Source: Lysinibacillus mangiferihumi (GTDB taxonomy: Bacteria; Bacillota; Bacilli; Bacillales_A; Planococcaceae). Taken from it: DNA of 64,000 nt. Positions 33,391 through 42,907 of this stretch are shown piece by piece. The stretch's first letter is position 1; every line of letters begins with the position of its first letter. Location of the stretch: contig NZ_PYWM01000021.1 of assembly GCF_003049665.1 (NCBI RefSeq), positions 1 to 64,000 of the forward strand, given 5' to 3'. A program made the translations under genes and the position numbers. The notes beneath the pieces were generated by a model. It made no database searches and was not told the origin of the DNA. It saw only the letters and a list, made by a program, of their open reading frames with translations.

Positions 33391-34695
33391 ATGGAGAATA
33401 GAAAAAATGATGAATTATTAATAAAATTAGAATCATTTATATCAAAAAAAATAGAAATAAACGGATTTATAGGTAGAAGCTATAAGAGAATCAGAGAAAT
33501 CTCCTCTGTTGATTTGAAAAAGATGTTTCCAGAACAATTTTGGTCTTCTATTCAATGGTTGTCTTATATAGAAAACACATTAGATACACATTTATTATAC
33601 CTTGTAATCGAAGATGAGAATAATAATTTGATGGGAATAATTCCTTGCCAGATTGTCACAGATTCTAAAGGATTATTGTTTTATAATCTTCCACGTAGTT
33701 TCACTAAAGGAGGAAACTTTGGAAATTTAGATTTTTTGAATTTACAACAGCTGCAAGCATTAAAGGAGTATCAAATAAAGTTAGAAAATGAAAATTTATA
33801 TCCTTCTTTAATAGCTGCCATACCTAATTCATATTGTGGTATTTTAATTAATCCTGATATCGCAACTAACGAAAGGAAAAGTGTTTTAAAGGCTTTAATG
33901 TATTTCTTTAACATTTTAGCCGAACATATTGACAGTAAAATTCATGGATTGTGTTATATACCTGAACATATATATGGTGATATTAATGAACACCTCCCAG
34001 AAGGATATTGTAAATTGACTGTAGGAGCTGATTCAGTTTTATCAATCCCTTGGTTATCATTTGATGAATACTTAATGAATTTTAACGATAAGAGAAGGAA
34101 TAAAATTAGAAGGGAAATAAAGGAGTTTAAAAGTTCTGGATTAAAAGTTGAGGTTTTATGTGGAGCGCAAGCACTTTCTGAAGATTTAATTAAATTGCAA
34201 TTATCATTACGTTCTAAATATGGTCATGGAGGCGATCCTGAAAAATTAAGCAAAAGCTTTCAGATTATGAAAGACTATTTGGACGATAGTATTGTAGTAT
34301 TTAATGCCATACTTAAAGATGAAATTGTAGGATTTGTTCTATTTTTTAGACAAGATAATAAAATGTATGCTCACTTATCAGGATTTGATTACGAAAAGTT
34401 AGTTAATGCGTTTTGCTATCCTAATTTGTGTTTTTATGAACCCATAAAATACGCGATAAATGAGGGAATTAATCAAATCTATTATGGATTATCTTCTTAT
34501 GAAGCAAAAGTAAGACGAGGTTGTGAATTAGTAGAGTTAGGTGCATATATATCTTTTAATACTAAAATAAGGAATAATGCTATATTGGAGGAAATTTCAG
34601 AGCTTTTATCTTTTAGTGAAAAACAACAACTAAATCACTTTCACGAAATGGTTTCTAAACCCAAAAATACAAAAATAGGTAGGTATTATTTATGA
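33391..34695 (+). CDS. FemAB/GNAT-like aminoacyl transferase
   Basis: 434 residues. The C-terminal half has the 'FemAB-like' GNAT pattern: LQLSLRSKYGHGGDPEKLSK, FLFFRQDNKMYAHLSGFDYE-type strands, and IYYGLSSYEAKVRRGCELVE, characteristic of PF04339-type proteins. Relatives transfer amino acids from aminoacyl-tRNA to a peptide or amine, or acylate. In a peptide pathway it could add one residue from a charged tRNA, complementing the ATP-grasp ligases. Its end overlaps the next start (ATGA). Confidence 0.65.
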   Translation: MENRKNDELLIKLESFISKKIEINGFIGRSYKRIREISSVDLKKMFPEQFWSSIQWLSYIENTLDTHLLYLVIEDENNNLMGIIPCQIVTDSKGLLFYNLPRSFTKGGNFGNLDFLNLQQLQALKEYQIKLENENLYPSLIAAIPNSYCGILINPDIATNERKSVLKALMYFFNILAEHIDSKIHGLCYIPEHIYGDINEHLPEGYCKLTVGADSVLSIPWLSFDEYLMNFNDKRRNKIRREIKEFKSSGLKVEVLCGAQALSEDLIKLQLSLRSKYGHGGDPEKLSKSFQIMKDYLDDSIVVFNAILKDEIVGFVLFFRQDNKMYAHLSGFDYEKLVNAFCYPNLCFYEPIKYAINEGINQIYYGLSSYEAKVRRGCELVELGAYISFNTKIRNNAILEEISELLSFSEKQQLNHFHEMVSKPKNTKIGRYYL

Positions 34696-35966
34696 GAAAT
34701 ACTCGTAATCGCCTTTTAATAGTCGATGCACCTGGAGGTCCTGCACCATCTGTATATTTGCCCATGCTTTCAGATGAGTTTGAAGTAGGGGTAGCCTTGG
34801 TTGTATCTGAAAATTCAGTTGTTTTAGAAGAAAGATTAAACTTTTTGGGAGAAAGAGTGCAAGTATATATAATTGAAAATCGTTTAAATCTTAAAGAAGA
34901 ACTTGAAGAAATTTCTAATTTATTTAATGCAGAAGGGTTGCTCGCTTTTAGTGAAAGAATTGTTCATGATGTAAATGAAGTAGCTAGAAAATTAAATTTG
35001 CCATCAAATCCCACCTGGGTTCAAAAATGTTTATATAATAAGGAGCACCAGCGTACTGCTTTATCTCATGGCGGATTGGTTATTCCAAAAGTATATAAAA
35101 TATTAGATTATCCAGACTTGAAAGCTGCAGCAAAAGAGGTTGGATTTCCAGCAGTATTAAAGCCATTAATCGGAATTGGTAGTTTATCTACTTATGAAGT
35201 TCAATCAATAGAAGAATTAGAAGAAATTTATTATACAGCAATAGATTTATATAAAACTGATGCTCGTATACAAGCCGTACCTAATTTTTTATTGGAAGAA
35301 AAGATACCCGGGTTTAATTGGCATGGTGATGACCGTTATGGAGATCATGTTAGCGTTGAATCTATAGTGTCAAATGGAGAGATAGTACATCTAACTGTTA
35401 CTGATAAATTACCATTAGCATTTCCTTTTCGTGAAACGGGTGACATTATGCCGACTATTTTATCTGATTTTCAAGTTGAAAATTTATATAAGGAAGCAGA
35501 GCTTGCTATCCGTGCGCTTGGTATAGAAGTCGGGGCTGTACATACTGAAATTAAATTGACAAAAGAGGGTCCTAGAATAATAGAGGTCAATGGCCGTGTT
35601 GGCGGTGGAATTACAGAGATGTTATCTTATTCTGCTGACTATAATATTATAAATGAATTAGCTAAAGTTGCTGTTGGTATGCCTCTTTCAAAGAAAAAGC
35701 CAGATTTTAAATCATATTGTGGATTTTTCACTCCTCAGCCTCCAGCATTAGACATTGAATTAGAGAAAGTGCCTAATCTGGATGAATTATTGGCTATGGA
35801 AAGTGTAAGAGAGGCTGTGATAGTGTATTCAGTTGGAATGAAACCTGATTGGAAAATTGGTACGGGAAGTAATTTACTTAGAGTATTAGCAGTTTCAGAT
35901 AATAAAGAAGAAATTTTAGCACTAGGTACTAGACTAATAAATCTTAGCTTATTTAGCTTTAAGTAA
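34692..35966 (+). CDS. ATP-grasp ligase 1
   Basis: 424 residues, ATGA-coupled to the previous gene. Layout of a biotin-carboxylase-like ATP-grasp enzyme: an N-terminal Rossmann-like domain, FPAVLKPLIGIGSLSTYEVQ (nucleotide Lys and Gly-rich loop), FLLEEKIPG, then HTEIKLTKEGPRIIEVNGRV with the Mg-binding Glu and Asn. Such enzymes (BacD/YwfE) form dipeptides from free amino acids via acyl phosphates. Probable peptide-bond-forming ligase of the pathway. Confidence 0.88.
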   Translation: MRNTRNRLLIVDAPGGPAPSVYLPMLSDEFEVGVALVVSENSVVLEERLNFLGERVQVYIIENRLNLKEELEEISNLFNAEGLLAFSERIVHDVNEVARKLNLPSNPTWVQKCLYNKEHQRTALSHGGLVIPKVYKILDYPDLKAAAKEVGFPAVLKPLIGIGSLSTYEVQSIEELEEIYYTAIDLYKTDARIQAVPNFLLEEKIPGFNWHGDDRYGDHVSVESIVSNGEIVHLTVTDKLPLAFPFRETGDIMPTILSDFQVENLYKEAELAIRALGIEVGAVHTEIKLTKEGPRIIEVNGRVGGGITEMLSYSADYNIINELAKVAVGMPLSKKKPDFKSYCGFFTPQPPALDIELEKVPNLDELLAMESVREAVIVYSVGMKPDWKIGTGSNLLRVLAVSDNKEEILALGTRLINLSLFSFK

Positions 35967-35997
35967 TAAATAATTTATTATAGAAAGGTTGAAAGAA

Positions 35998-37545
35998 ATG
36001 GATAAAAAGAATGCAATAAGTGTATTTATGGGTGAGCCAACTTCCATCGATCCTTGTTATGGATCCGAACATGATGGTGCATTAGTATTACGATTTTTGA
36101 GCGATCCATTAATAGATTTCACTCCCGATACCGGAGAAGCTAAACCAGCGGCGGCTAAATCATGGCAAGTAGAGGATGATGGATATACTATACGTTTATT
36201 TTTACGTGAAAATGTTTTCTTTCATCATGGTAGAAATGTTACTGCTGAAGATTATATTTATTCATGGAATCGATTAGTAAGCCCTTCTCAAAATTCAGAA
36301 CTTTCGTATCATTTAAGCAGTATAAAAGGGTTTGATGAAGTTCGTTCCGGTATATCAAATCAAATGAGTGGTTTGAAAGCAATAGGAACATTTGAGTTAT
36401 TAGTGTCTATGAGTGAACCTTTTGCGGAAGTTCCGGCCCTTTTTGGACACCATTGTATAGCTGCTGTACCTAAAGAGTTAGTCGAATCAAATCCTGAGAA
36501 ATTTAAAGATAATGTTATTTCTACAGGCCCATATATGTTGGCTGAACCTTGGGCACATAATAAATATGTTCGTTTAAAACGTTTTGATAAGTATTATGAA
36601 GGTAATGAAGCATTTATAGATGGGGGAAAGGGATATTTAGATGAAATAGAATTCCGTATTTACGAGGATATTAATGATGCATATTCAGATTGGAAGGAAG
36701 GAAAATTAGATATTACCAAAGTACCGCCTACATGTTTGAATGAAGCAATGTCTTATGGAGATAATTTCCGTAGTACTCAATGTGCATTAATGCAATATAT
36801 TGGATTTCCTAATAATATCCCTCCTTTTAATAATAAATTAGTTAGACAAGCAATAGCATTGGGAACGAAACGTAAAAATATAATTGACAAGGTGTTTTCT
36901 GGTACTCGTCCTTTAGCAACTAGTATAATTCCACCAAATATAAAATCTAATCACGAAGAAGATATTAATAATAATGAAAATATTTTACTTTGTGAGCCAG
37001 ATGTGGATAAAGCTCTTAATTTACTTGAACAGGCGGGTATGAAGCTACCTTTAAAAGTTCCTTTTTATTATAACTCTGGTTTAGGACATGAATCATGGAT
37101 TAATGAGATAAAACAGCAGCTCGCACAAATAAAAATCGAACTTGATTTAAAACCTTTACCTTGGGGAGGATTTTTAAATAAACTTCAAAATGGGATAGAT
37201 GGTATGTTTAGAATGACCTGGGCAATTGATTGTCCAAGTCCGGATAATGTATTATTTTCTCTATTTCATTCAAATTCTATTGGTATGGACAATTTTTCTA
37301 ATTTCTCTGATGTTAAATTTGATGCTACTTTAAAAGAGGCACGTTCAATTCTCGACACTGAACAACGAATGTTAAAATATCAAGAAGCCGAGAATATAAT
37401 TATTAATCAATTACCTATTTTGCCGTTATGGTACGGAATACAGTATCACATGGTTTCTTTAAACCGCTTTGAATTTTTAGGGAATCGAGTTATTGATATT
37501 TTTGGCGAACCTGTTTTACGCCATGTAAAAATGAGGATTGATTAA
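35998..37545 (+). CDS. OppA/DppA-like substrate-binding protein without a signal peptide
   Basis: 515 residues from ATG 35998 (GAAAGG, nine bases upstream). The body is a full SBP_bac_5 protein: EPTSIDPCYGSEHDGALVLR, GEAKPAAAKSWQVEDDGYTI, FHHGRNVTAEDYIYSWNRL, and GMFRMTWAIDCPSPDNVLFS. It starts directly with the mature fold (DKKNAISVFMGEPTS) and has no signal peptide or lipobox. No permease or ATPase genes are near. A cytoplasmic peptide binder, carrier or recruited enzyme is implied. Its place between two ligases suggests a part in assembly or immunity. Confidence 0.8.
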   Translation: MDKKNAISVFMGEPTSIDPCYGSEHDGALVLRFLSDPLIDFTPDTGEAKPAAAKSWQVEDDGYTIRLFLRENVFFHHGRNVTAEDYIYSWNRLVSPSQNSELSYHLSSIKGFDEVRSGISNQMSGLKAIGTFELLVSMSEPFAEVPALFGHHCIAAVPKELVESNPEKFKDNVISTGPYMLAEPWAHNKYVRLKRFDKYYEGNEAFIDGGKGYLDEIEFRIYEDINDAYSDWKEGKLDITKVPPTCLNEAMSYGDNFRSTQCALMQYIGFPNNIPPFNNKLVRQAIALGTKRKNIIDKVFSGTRPLATSIIPPNIKSNHEEDINNNENILLCEPDVDKALNLLEQAGMKLPLKVPFYYNSGLGHESWINEIKQQLAQIKIELDLKPLPWGGFLNKLQNGIDGMFRMTWAIDCPSPDNVLFSLFHSNSIGMDNFSNFSDVKFDATLKEARSILDTEQRMLKYQEAENIIINQLPILPLWYGIQYHMVSLNRFEFLGNRVIDIFGEPVLRHVKMRID

Positions 37546-37579
37546 TCAAAATTTAACTCTAAAGGGGGATCTATTCATA

Positions 37580-38860
37580 ATGAATCGTAATGAAAAATCA
37601 AGTGAACCATTATTTGGGGATTGTAAGCATGTTTTAATTATTGGAGGGGGTTCTGACCTTGTTCCTATGCTACGTAATGTAGATAAAAATATTAGAACTT
37701 CCGTTTTTTGCCGGCCTTCTATACTAAATTTTGTTTATGAAATTGAAAAAAATAATACGGTTTTAATAATCAAAGAAGAAGCAAGTATACAAGAATGGAT
37801 AGAATATGCTAGGTCCCTTCACAAGGTTGATCCTTTTGATTCAGTTGTTTCTTTTGCAGAAATCGATCAAGATAAAGCAGCAGCCATAAGTGAATCATTA
37901 GGGTTAAATTATCATAGTGTTTCCACAGTTGAATGGGTTCACAATAAGTTTCAAATGCGAAATCGTTTACGGATGACAGGGGTAGAAGATATCCCTAATA
38001 AATTGGTTATCTATGCTGAAGAAATAAATGAATTTGGAAATAAATATGGATACCCATTAATTGTTAAGCCTAGTAAAGGACGTGCTAGTGTTGGAGTTTC
38101 AATAATTCAAGAATCAGAAGAAATTTTTGAGAAAATGGATTATTCAATCAAAAGTAAAATTCCTCGATTAGAGCAATCTTCATTGATAGTAGAACCTTAT
38201 TTAAAAGGTAAGGAATATAGTGTAGAGGCAATTTCTGAAAATGGGCAACATTTAATACTTGCAATTGTCGAAAAATATAAACATGAGCTTAATAAAGTGG
38301 AAATAGGTCATATGGTACCAGCTGAATTAGATTTAAACACTTATAAGGAAATTGAGAATCATATTATTAAGGTATTAGATGCATTAGAAATTAAATTTGG
38401 GGTAACTCATACTGAGATTATGTTAACGGATAAGGGACCTCGTGTTATTGAAACGCATGTTAGATTAGCTGGAGATGATATTCCTTTGTTAATTAAAGAT
38501 TCGTTAGGCGTTGATATGATGAAATATATTGTGGAACAGGCGGCGGGTTACTCTATTTATGATAGATTAAAACAGGAGATTGAAAAGGGAAAGAAAACTC
38601 AAAAAGGCGCAGCAATATGGTTTATTAACACAGAATTAGAAGGCAAATTATGTGGTATAGAAAATATTGACCAAATAACTAAAACTGTAGGAGTTGTTGA
38701 ATTTATACCGTCTTATGAAATTGGTATGTATCTAGAAGGTCTTAAGAGCTCATATTCTCGATTAGGTTCAATTCGTACTACTGCCGAAACTCCTGTAAAA
38801 GCTATAAATTTAGCAAAAGACTTAGCAGATAAAGTGAAGATATCTATAAGTAATAAATAA
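37580..38860 (+). CDS. ATP-grasp ligase 2
   Basis: 426 residues from ATG 37580 (GGGGG, 11 bases upstream). Similar layout to ligase 1 but diverged: YPLIVKPSKGRASVGVSIIQ, LIVEPYLKGKEYSVEAIS, FGVTHTEIMLTDKGPRVIET, and then RLAGDDIPLL. Two ATP-grasp enzymes in one operon fit a product with two amide bonds, or one ligase for a dipeptide and one for a protective or tailoring amide. Confidence 0.88.
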   Translation: MNRNEKSSEPLFGDCKHVLIIGGGSDLVPMLRNVDKNIRTSVFCRPSILNFVYEIEKNNTVLIIKEEASIQEWIEYARSLHKVDPFDSVVSFAEIDQDKAAAISESLGLNYHSVSTVEWVHNKFQMRNRLRMTGVEDIPNKLVIYAEEINEFGNKYGYPLIVKPSKGRASVGVSIIQESEEIFEKMDYSIKSKIPRLEQSSLIVEPYLKGKEYSVEAISENGQHLILAIVEKYKHELNKVEIGHMVPAELDLNTYKEIENHIIKVLDALEIKFGVTHTEIMLTDKGPRVIETHVRLAGDDIPLLIKDSLGVDMMKYIVEQAAGYSIYDRLKQEIEKGKKTQKGAAIWFINTELEGKLCGIENIDQITKTVGVVEFIPSYEIGMYLEGLKSSYSRLGSIRTTAETPVKAINLAKDLADKVKISISNK

Positions 38861-38896
38861 TTAGAGGCACCATTGTAATTAATAGGAGGATACCCG

Positions 38897-40168
38897 ATGG
38901 CGTTAACGCGCTTTATATTACAACACATAGATAGAAAATCTAAATACTTATTATTAAATGTGCTATTCACTAATATAGGACTTAGCGGTCTTACTTTGCT
39001 GACTGGTATTCTAATATATGATATAACAGGTTCATTAATGGCATTTGCCTTTACGCTGGTTTCCGGGTTTATTATAGATTTAGCTGGACAATTCTTTGCT
39101 GGGGGAATTCTTGATCGTATAAATCCAAATAAGGTTTCTATTATTATTAATCTTTCTAGGGGATTGCTAATAATTATAGCAGGTCTTATTGTTATAATAA
39201 TGGGTAGTGTTACAAGTGTAATATTTCTTTCTTTATTTATGTCGTTAGTGGGACCTGCGTATCGTGCAAGCGTCTTTGCAATTTCACCATTACTGGTAAA
39301 TCAGAAGTTTCTCAGCCAATTCAATGCATTTCGTGTAGGAGTTATGCAAGTTGGCCAGTTAATAGGATTAGGTCTAGCAACCCTTGTTTTGGCATTAACT
39401 AATCAGGAAATAGCTTTTACTTCTATTGCGATATGGTTTTTATTGGGGGCACTTATGATGATTCTTCTAGGAGATTTACCGCTTAAGAATAAAGTATTAT
39501 TAAATAGGGTATTCAGTATAAAAAATACCTTATTAGAATGGAAAGAGTTATTTTTGGCATTTAAAGTAGCTCCAAGTATATATTTCCATATATTAATATC
39601 CAGTAGTGGATTATTAATTGCCTCTATATTTAGTTTATTAATTGTTCCATTAAATGAATTTTTTCAAGGAAAAGAAATTGGATATTTAATATTAGATGGT
39701 GGATTTACAGTAGGGGCTATTCTTGCATCACTAATTCTTTCCAAATTAAGTAATTTAAATAGTTATACTTATATAGTTGTTAATGTTTGTTTGTTAGTGT
39801 CTACAGTTTCGATTTTTATATTAGGTTATGGTAATATAATTCTTGCTGGATTGTTGATGTTTGTTATAGGTATATCAACTACAAGTTTAATGATATGTTT
39901 AGATAGCTCCCTACAAATACGAGTAGGAAATAAATTTCTTGGCAGAACGGCTTTATTTCAAGATATGTTTATGTCACTAATTTCTATAATATTTGTACCT
40001 ATTATTGCTAATACAATGGAGAGACAAGGAATCCAAACAGCCTTAAATTTCTCTTCGCTAGTATTATTAATATATCTTATTATAACTGTTTTTTTAGGTT
40101 CTAATATAATTTTTGGCAAACAAATGTTTAAAAAACCTATAAAAAATAATATAACTATTGAACCTTAG
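38897..40168 (+). CDS. MFS transporter, likely product exporter
   Basis: 423 residues with about 12 membrane segments. The MFS loop 2-3 motif is recognisable as GGILDRINPNKVSIIINLSR. The type resembles MFS_3/BacE-like drug exporters. Last gene of the operon, 36 bases after ligase 2, with RBS AGGAGG. Probably expels the product and gives self-resistance (inference from position). No terminator hairpin is obvious before the IS fragment. Confidence 0.88.
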   Translation: MALTRFILQHIDRKSKYLLLNVLFTNIGLSGLTLLTGILIYDITGSLMAFAFTLVSGFIIDLAGQFFAGGILDRINPNKVSIIINLSRGLLIIIAGLIVIIMGSVTSVIFLSLFMSLVGPAYRASVFAISPLLVNQKFLSQFNAFRVGVMQVGQLIGLGLATLVLALTNQEIAFTSIAIWFLLGALMMILLGDLPLKNKVLLNRVFSIKNTLLEWKELFLAFKVAPSIYFHILISSSGLLIASIFSLLIVPLNEFFQGKEIGYLILDGGFTVGAILASLILSKLSNLNSYTYIVVNVCLLVSTVSIFILGYGNIILAGLLMFVIGISTTSLMICLDSSLQIRVGNKFLGRTALFQDMFMSLISIIFVPIIANTMERQGIQTALNFSSLVLLIYLIITVFLGSNIIFGKQMFKKPIKNNITIEP

Positions 40169-40204
40169 AGGTTGCAACAAAGTCATATGACATAGGCTTT
40201 AAAG

Positions 40205-40440
40205 GGTTCTGTTGCAAACACTTGAAGAAAATATAAAAAAGTGAATGATTTCCAGTGACCCCTGGTCTAAGCAACTAACCCAAACAGTTGATGGATGAAT
40301 TCCTTTTTTGATCATGTGCATAGCCTCTACCAGCAATAATTCGTTTGGCAGTCCGTATGGACTTTAATCCAAGCATCGAGCGAATTCGTTTTTTAATAAA
40401 GAGATAATCCTGCTCCACGATATTGTTGAGATATTTAACT
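40205..40440 (-). mobile_element. Truncated IS240-like element, right border of the island
   Basis: GGTTCTGTTGCAAA at 40205-40218 (one mismatch to the left element's end) is followed by sequence nearly identical, in reverse orientation, to 24258-23996 of the complete copy. It includes the transposase C-terminal codons but lacks about 40 bp internally (near 40303) and stops at about 40440, where IS21 sequence begins. The C-terminal ends of both IS copies face the biosynthetic island. Confidence 0.88.
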
Positions 40441-41571
40441 TGCCTGCGATGAGCTCCGTGTTATAATAAATCCATACTTGATCATCATATACTTGTAACC
40501 CTACTTTCTTACCTTCATACTTTGCAGATACTGAATACTGGTTCAATCTGTAGGAAATCATGTTGGATGCATTGACTTTTACAAGCGTATGTTTGATGCG
40601 ATAGGAATCTCTTACTTTTTAGTTGGTAACTGGAGTAAGTGATTCCTTTCTTTTTTAAATTCAAAAATCGGAATTTTCCCAGTGCCTTGATGAATTTCAC
40701 GGTTGATACGATTACATAAATCTTGAACAAATTGATGCAGTTCTTCTAAGGTCAATAGACCTTGATACGCATGGATTTCATCTAATATTTTCATTGTGGT
40801 TTCTACTTTTCCTTTTGTACGTGGACGCCCAGTGATACATGGCCGGACTATAAAGCCAAAGTCTTTTGCGAATTGTGCAAATTTCGTATTCACTTTGCCT
40901 GGAAAGTGTTCTGTTCGGGCCTCATCCATGACGGTTTTCATATTGTCAGTCACTAATTCCGCAGGCACATCACCAAGCGCTTCAAATGTTTCTGTTAAGA
41001 AGGAAAGTAGAACACTTTGCGACTTCGATATACTCAAATGGAATGTACGTAATCTTGATTGTGCAAGGATTAGTACTGCTACGTTCACTTCAACTTGTTC
41101 ACCATCTTTTGTTTCGTATGAAATGCTCTCTTTCCAATCTAATTGCGCTTGTTTTCCAGGCGGTGTTTCGAAACGTGCTGCTCCTTTAGGGGAGACAATT
41201 CGTTTATCTTCCTCAAAATACGCCTTAAATTCAGGTGTTCGCGCAATATATGCTCTAAAGGCAGATGCTGAACAATCCAGTTCATGATTGTCTTTTAAAT
41301 ATTGCCAGAGCACTCGACGATAATAGAACTTCTGCGTGGAATCTTCAGAAAGAAGAGCTGCGATTATTTGATAGTGTTCATCTATTTTCGATGGCTTATT
41401 ACGCGTCCTTTTAGGAATAAAACCATCCAAATAGTGATCAATCGTTCTACGATCTACGTCTAATTCCCTAGCTAATTGACTCTTATTAATTTTCATTTTT
41501 AACTGCTCCATTAGTTGTTTAAATTTTTGGTAAGTCTGAAAGACTCTTGATTTCCAAATCCATTTCAACAT
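40441..41571 (-). pseudogene. istA: IS21-family IstA transposase, frameshifted and truncated
   Basis: The main frame (41571 to 40612, 319 residues) has the IstA layout: HTH INKSQLARELDVDRRTIDHY, DDE core with LDWKESISYETKDGE, ELVTDNMKTVMDEA and RPRTKGKVETTMKIL. After a frameshift near 40615 the frame SYRLNQYSVSAKYEGKKVGL continues to about 40441 and then runs into the IS6 fragment. IstB is missing. The element was cut when it joined the IS6 fragment. Confidence 0.88.
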
Positions 41572-41807
41572 TTAGCGCCATGTGCATACTAATCACCTCT
41601 AGATTAGTATGAAAAAGAAAATCAATTCTGTACATAGTTATTCAAGCAAAAGTGTGCATATTTACATTATCATTTGTAATTTGGGAACGTTATTAGGTTT
41701 ATTTATGTATACGATATAAATCCTTAATGCACTATGCACCCGTTGAACGACTAATCTTACGCATAACATCCTCATAAAAACAGATAATATGGTGAGGTGA
41801 CTAAAAT

Positions 41808-42593
41808 ATGTTAAAGACTAAGATTAGTTATATTATTTGTTTTTCAATTATTTTAAACTTGTTTGTTTACAGTAAGTCCATAAATGCAAACTCGATTGAG
41901 TTACCCTTTTCGCAAACGAATAGTGATCAAAGTAAACACAAACAAATTCAGGAATTAGAACAACGTTTAGATAGCCTCGAACCACCTAAACCCACCACTA
42001 TTCTTGATTCACCCTTTCCCTTTGAAAAAGGGGCAGATCAGCATTTTCCTACTGATGACCTTCCCATTCCAGTAGCAATAAAAGAAGGAACAAAAATTCC
42101 ATTCAATGTAATAGTAAGGGAGCCAGACTATATTAGACCAATATACGAAGAACAATGGCATAGCACATATTGGGGTGGGAGATGGAGTTACGTTCCCTCT
42201 AGAATCCATTATGCTCAACACCGCATATTTCCTTTTTACGCCATTGGAATTTCTGCTGAATTAAATTTCCAGCAGAATGTGGGTATAGCTTTTCCTACTG
42301 AAATAAATGAAACAGACCTTGACCTGTATATAGTTGTATTTCAAACAAATATCACAGATGTTTATACAAAAGGTAATCAAGTTGTTGTTGTTGGAACACC
42401 TAAACGAAATGGAGTTGATGTTATTAGCATTAAAACAGGTGATATAAACCCAAGTAATATAGAGAAGTATTTATTAGTTCAATTAGCAACGGATGGAGCT
42501 GAACTTGATTATTCTTTAATTGAGTATGAACCACCAGATTATTGGTTACAGCAAAAACAAAGAAATGAACATGAAAAATCTAAAAAAAAGTGA
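41808..42593 (+). CDS. Exported hypothetical protein
   Basis: 261 residues. A signal peptide or anchor spans residues 5-27 (ISYIICFSIILNLFVYSKSI), followed by a short coiled coil (KQIQELEQRLDSLEPPKP). The body (FNVIVREPDYIRPIYEEQWH; TYWGGRWSYVPSRIHYAQH) is beta-rich, with a basic tail KSKKK. I do not recognise a family. A 25-base hairpin follows as terminator. Confidence 0.5.
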   Translation: MLKTKISYIICFSIILNLFVYSKSINANSIELPFSQTNSDQSKHKQIQELEQRLDSLEPPKPTTILDSPFPFEKGADQHFPTDDLPIPVAIKEGTKIPFNVIVREPDYIRPIYEEQWHSTYWGGRWSYVPSRIHYAQHRIFPFYAIGISAELNFQQNVGIAFPTEINETDLDLYIVVFQTNITDVYTKGNQVVVVGTPKRNGVDVISIKTGDINPSNIEKYLLVQLATDGAELDYSLIEYEPPDYWLQQKQRNEHEKSKKK

Positions 42594-42599
42594 ACCTTT

Positions 42600-42628
42600 G
42601 CCTTATCAAGTTACTTGATAAGGCTGTT
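42600..42628 (+). terminator. Terminator after the exported protein gene
   Basis: CCTTATCAAG (42601-42610) pairs perfectly with CTTGATAAGG (42614-42623), followed by a weak CTGTTAT. Immediately downstream of the stop codon. Confidence 0.65.
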
Positions 42629-42689
42629 ATATTAAATAATCAATCTTCTTCAACACTTTGCTTCGTTAGTCGAATAAAAAACCTCCCCA

Positions 42690-42714
42690 AAGCGTCGTTT
42701 GAGGACGCTTTTAT
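42690..42714 (+). terminator. Second small hairpin with T-tract
   Basis: AAGCGTC (42690-42696) pairs with GACGCTT (42704-42710) followed by TTAT. Back-up terminator or remnant. Confidence 0.45.
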
Positions 42715-42793
42715 CGTTCAGTCACCAAAGTGGTGTTTGGTACTTTATCTATCTTCATAAATAACTAAAATTATCTTACCACTCATAATTAAT

Positions 42794-42907
42794 CTACGTT
42801 GTCCAATGGTAATTGCCAGTACCGATAAGACCGATACGAGGTGCAAAGAAATCATTGTAAATGCCGAATAATGCAATGCACAAAACGGCAACACCACAAA
42901 AGATAAT
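42794..42907 (-). pseudogene. C-terminal fragment of a membrane protein, cut by the repeat
   Basis: On the minus strand a frame ending at TAG 42796-42794 reads GVAVLCIALFGIYNDFFAPR and ends GLIGTGNYHWTT. It begins exactly where the repeat at 42908 starts, so the repeat replaced or interrupted the rest of the gene. The family is not recognised. Confidence 0.5.

Noticed and set aside
40364-40561. 65-codon minus-strand ORF
   Set aside because: It is an artificial fusion of the end of the frameshifted IstA with out-of-frame IS6 sequence.
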